NCBI GenBank assembly: GCA_013330055.1
Contig: DUJB01000033.1
Coordinates: 14,232-21,143, forward strand
Origin: Nitrosopumilaceae archaeon
GTDB taxonomy: Archaea; Thermoproteota; Nitrososphaeria; Nitrososphaerales; Nitrosopumilaceae
DNA: 6,912 bases
Direction of reading: 5' to 3'
The translations under genes and the position numbers were made by a program. Positions 5,607 to 6,912 of this stretch are shown here, in pieces. A model generated the notes under the pieces. The model did no database searches and was not told the origin of the DNA. It worked only from the letters and a program-made list of their open reading frames with translations. Positions within the stretch are counted from its first letter, which is position 1. Each line of letters begins with the position of its first letter.

Positions 5607-6221
5607 ATGATGATAGGAGTAGACAGCCTAATTGCCAAATCACTGTGTAATGTCATTCAGGACAACTTGAGTGAACAAACCATAAAAAAACTAGACGACA
5701 GGCTAGTCGAAAAATACGGCATAACACTACGTCAGGCTGCTGAAGATTTCCAAAAGATAGATGAGGTTTTAAGAGAATTCTTTGGAGAAGGAGCAGTTGG
5801 TCTAGAAAGAAAGATCTTTGAAAGAATTTGTACAGTATCAAAAGCAAAGAACACTGATGAAGAATGGATGACAATTAGGGATCCAAGCATATCAAAGATT
5901 GTCCTTGAAGCATTTGGAGACGAAGACAAAAAGAAGATAATCAGTGTATTGATGAATGAACCCCATATTGTTTCTGAGGTTCTAGAAATCTGTAACTTGC
6001 CACAAACTTCTGGCTATAGAAAGATGAATAAGATGATATCTGATGGTTTATTGACAGTTGAAGGCTATATCACTACAATTGATGGAAAGAAAGTAAACAA
6101 GTATGTCTCCATATTTGAAAACATAAAGATCGATATAATAAAAAATAGTGTTACAGTCAAGGTAAAGCTGAAGACTGATTCTGTTAAGAACAGCTTGATG
6201 ATTCCTCTTTTAAGAAATTAA
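5607..6221 (+). CDS. Putative transcription regulator: NitrOD5-like domain plus winged helix
   Basis: A 204-residue soluble protein in two parts. Residues 5-76 resemble NitrOD5: helices with LSEQTIKKLDDRLVEKYGI (21-39) and VLREFFGEGAVGLERKIF (54-71), the latter matching the small protein at 395-685. Residues about 92-190 look like a winged helix of the ArsR type common in Thaumarchaeota: KIVLEAFGDEDKKKIISVLM, then ILxxC-like SEVLEICNLPQTSGYRKMNK (123-142) as helix-turn-helix and recognition helix, then DGLLTVEGY and a beta-wing with DGKKVNKY (159-166). Family members of this kind bind DNA, with the N-terminal part presumably sensing or interacting; the target and signal are unknown. There are tandem ATG codons at 5607 and 5610; the first fits the TATA spacing. 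It is transcribed in the same direction as the 8-TM and 2-TM genes upstream. A stem-loop follows the stop. The regulator call is fairly secure; the NitrOD5 name rests on recalled family pattern. Confidence 0.8.
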   Translation: MMIGVDSLIAKSLCNVIQDNLSEQTIKKLDDRLVEKYGITLRQAAEDFQKIDEVLREFFGEGAVGLERKIFERICTVSKAKNTDEEWMTIRDPSISKIVLEAFGDEDKKKIISVLMNEPHIVSEVLEICNLPQTSGYRKMNKMISDGLLTVEGYITTIDGKKVNKYVSIFENIKIDIIKNSVTVKVKLKTDSVKNSLMIPLLRN

Positions 6222-6228
6222 GAGTTTT

Positions 6229-6273
6229 TAATACTTCTGACCTACAAGTATTACTAAACGTGAAATCCTTTTT
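6229..6273 (+). terminator. Hairpin and T-tract after the regulator gene
   Basis: TAATACTT (6229-6236) and AAGTATTA (6246-6253) are perfect 8-base inverted repeats around a 9-base loop, starting 7 bases after the stop. A five-T run follows at 6269-6273. The position fits a 3'-end structure or terminator; an operator for the next gene is less likely because its TATA box lies about 50 bases further on. Confidence 0.4.
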
Positions 6274-6302
6274 CTATTAGCTAAGAACTGTTCAATCTAG
6301 AA

Positions 6303-6311
6303 ACTTATATT
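6303..6311 (+). promoter_or_regulatory. Putative TATA box for the beta-CASP nuclease gene
   Basis: ACTTATATT is centred about 30 bases before TTG 6337 and about 18 before GTG 6325. The spacing favours TTG 6337 as the first codon of a leaderless message, or a short leader to ATG 6355. Confidence 0.4.
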
Positions 6312-6336
6312 CTATCTCTCTGTTGTGATTTCTGTT

Positions 6337-6912
6337 TTGCCAGCAAGTGTTAGGATGACTAGTAGAGGGATTCTAGTAAGACAAAAGGAAATGCAAGTTC
6401 ATCTTGATCCAAAGCGTGGTGCGAGTAAAGGATTTTCATTTATTTCACATGCTCATATGGATCACTTGCATAACCAAAATGGAGGTTTAATTTTGACTAC
6501 CAAACTGACAAGTGTGATAGCTAAATTGCGTGGGTATTCTATAGGCAATTTTGTTGAAGAATTTGAGAATTTTTCAATGGTCGATGCAGGCCATATTTTA
6601 GGCGCACGTGGCCTTTTGTTTGGCGATGATGTATTTTACACAGGGGATATTTGCACACGTAATAGAGGGTTTCTAAAAGGTGCTAAAGTACCAAGATGTA
6701 ACACTCTCATTACAGAATGTACATTTGGCACGCCAGAGTTTATCTTTCCAGGAATAGATGAGACAATAAAAAAGGTAAATGGAATCATTTCTGAAATGTA
6801 TTCAAAGGGAATGCCAGTGATTTTACATGGATATGAACTTGGGAAAGCACAAACCCTTTCTTACCTGTTTGGTCACTGGGAGCCACTGTACTATCATGAT
6901 TCTGTTAAAAAA
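6337..6912 (+). CDS. Beta-CASP metallo-beta-lactamase nuclease (mRNA 3'-end processing factor / Lig-Exo-like), N-terminal part
   Basis: The first 192 codons of a gene that runs off the right edge. Counting from TTG 6337, the metal-binding HAHMDH is at residues 38-43 (H38, H40, D42, H43), motif 3 His is H86 in DAGHILGAR, motif 4 Asp is D104 in YTGDI, and the beta-CASP acidic motif A is E127 in ITECTFGTPEF. Together these indicate a two-zinc nuclease of the COG1236 type acting on RNA or DNA in the cytoplasm. TECTFGTP and ELGKAQ recall the bacterial ligase-associated exonucleases (Lig-Exo) more than the long KH-domain aCPSF1 proteins; no KH domain precedes it. Candidate starts are GTG 6325, TTG 6337 and ATG 6355; TATA spacing favours 6337, and none affects the active site. 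The C-terminal half, with the remaining histidines, is outside the window, so RNA versus DNA substrate cannot be judged. Confidence 0.88.
   Translation, partial: MPASVRMTSRGILVRQKEMQVHLDPKRGASKGFSFISHAHMDHLHNQNGGLILTTKLTSVIAKLRGYSIGNFVEEFENFSMVDAGHILGARGLLFGDDVFYTGDICTRNRGFLKGAKVPRCNTLITECTFGTPEFIFPGIDETIKKVNGIISEMYSKGMPVILHGYELGKAQTLSYLFGHWEPLYYHDSVKK

Noticed and set aside
5177..5929. Short alternative-frame ORFs on both strands across the 2-TM and regulator genes
   Set aside because: Each is a shadow of the longer coding frame in this region, with no plausible start context and no domain pattern.
1..6912. CRISPR array, tRNA/rRNA gene or insertion sequence
   Set aside because: No regularly spaced repeats, no cloverleaf with a T-loop GTTCRA pattern, and no transposase motifs or terminal repeats were found on reading both strands.

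Overview
The window looks like a piece of an ammonia-oxidising archaeon of the Nitrososphaeria (Thaumarchaeota), most likely a Nitrosopumilales marine or freshwater type. The evidence is a strongly AT-rich sequence, short AT-rich intergenic gaps with TATA-like boxes about 25-30 bases before start codons (leaderless style), almost no Shine-Dalgarno sites, frequent TTG/GTG starts, and two proteins resembling the NitrOD5 (Nitrosopumilus output domain 5) family. The lineage is inferred from these features, not from a marker gene.

Layout, left to right. A 5'-terminal piece of purN (purine biosynthesis) runs leftward off the edge. A small single-domain NitrOD5-like protein (395-685, +) follows, then an 8-TM membrane protein (817-1635, +). 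Convergent to that is a 493-residue protein (1647-3128, -) that fuses an EamA/DMT-type 10-TM transporter to a C-terminal YkgJ-type cysteine cluster domain. Divergent from it, across a 200-base gap holding a 27-base dyad beside a TATA box, lies a secreted lysyl oxidase homologue (3329-4105, +) with the copper histidines and both quinone-cofactor residues in place. Next come a second 8-TM protein of the same family and same length as the first (4247-5065, +), a 2-TM unknown (5142-5522, +), and a NitrOD5-like/winged-helix regulator (5607-6221, +). The window closes with the first 192 codons of a beta-CASP metallo-beta-lactamase nuclease (6337-6912, +). All complete genes are intact. No tRNA, rRNA, CRISPR array or insertion sequence was seen, and no gene-free stretch exceeds 300 bases.

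How they may work together. purN and the nuclease look like housekeeping genes flanking an accessory block. Within the block, an 8-TM protein of a type I recall as the membrane input part of bacterial diguanylate cyclases and sensor kinases occurs twice without any output domain, each time close to a NitrOD5-like protein. That suggests, by inference only, a split membrane-sensor / cytoplasmic-output arrangement. The enclosed transporter-YkgJ fusion and the copper enzyme raise the possibility of a metal or cell-envelope theme. The genes have separate promoters and mixed strands, so a single operon is not supported.
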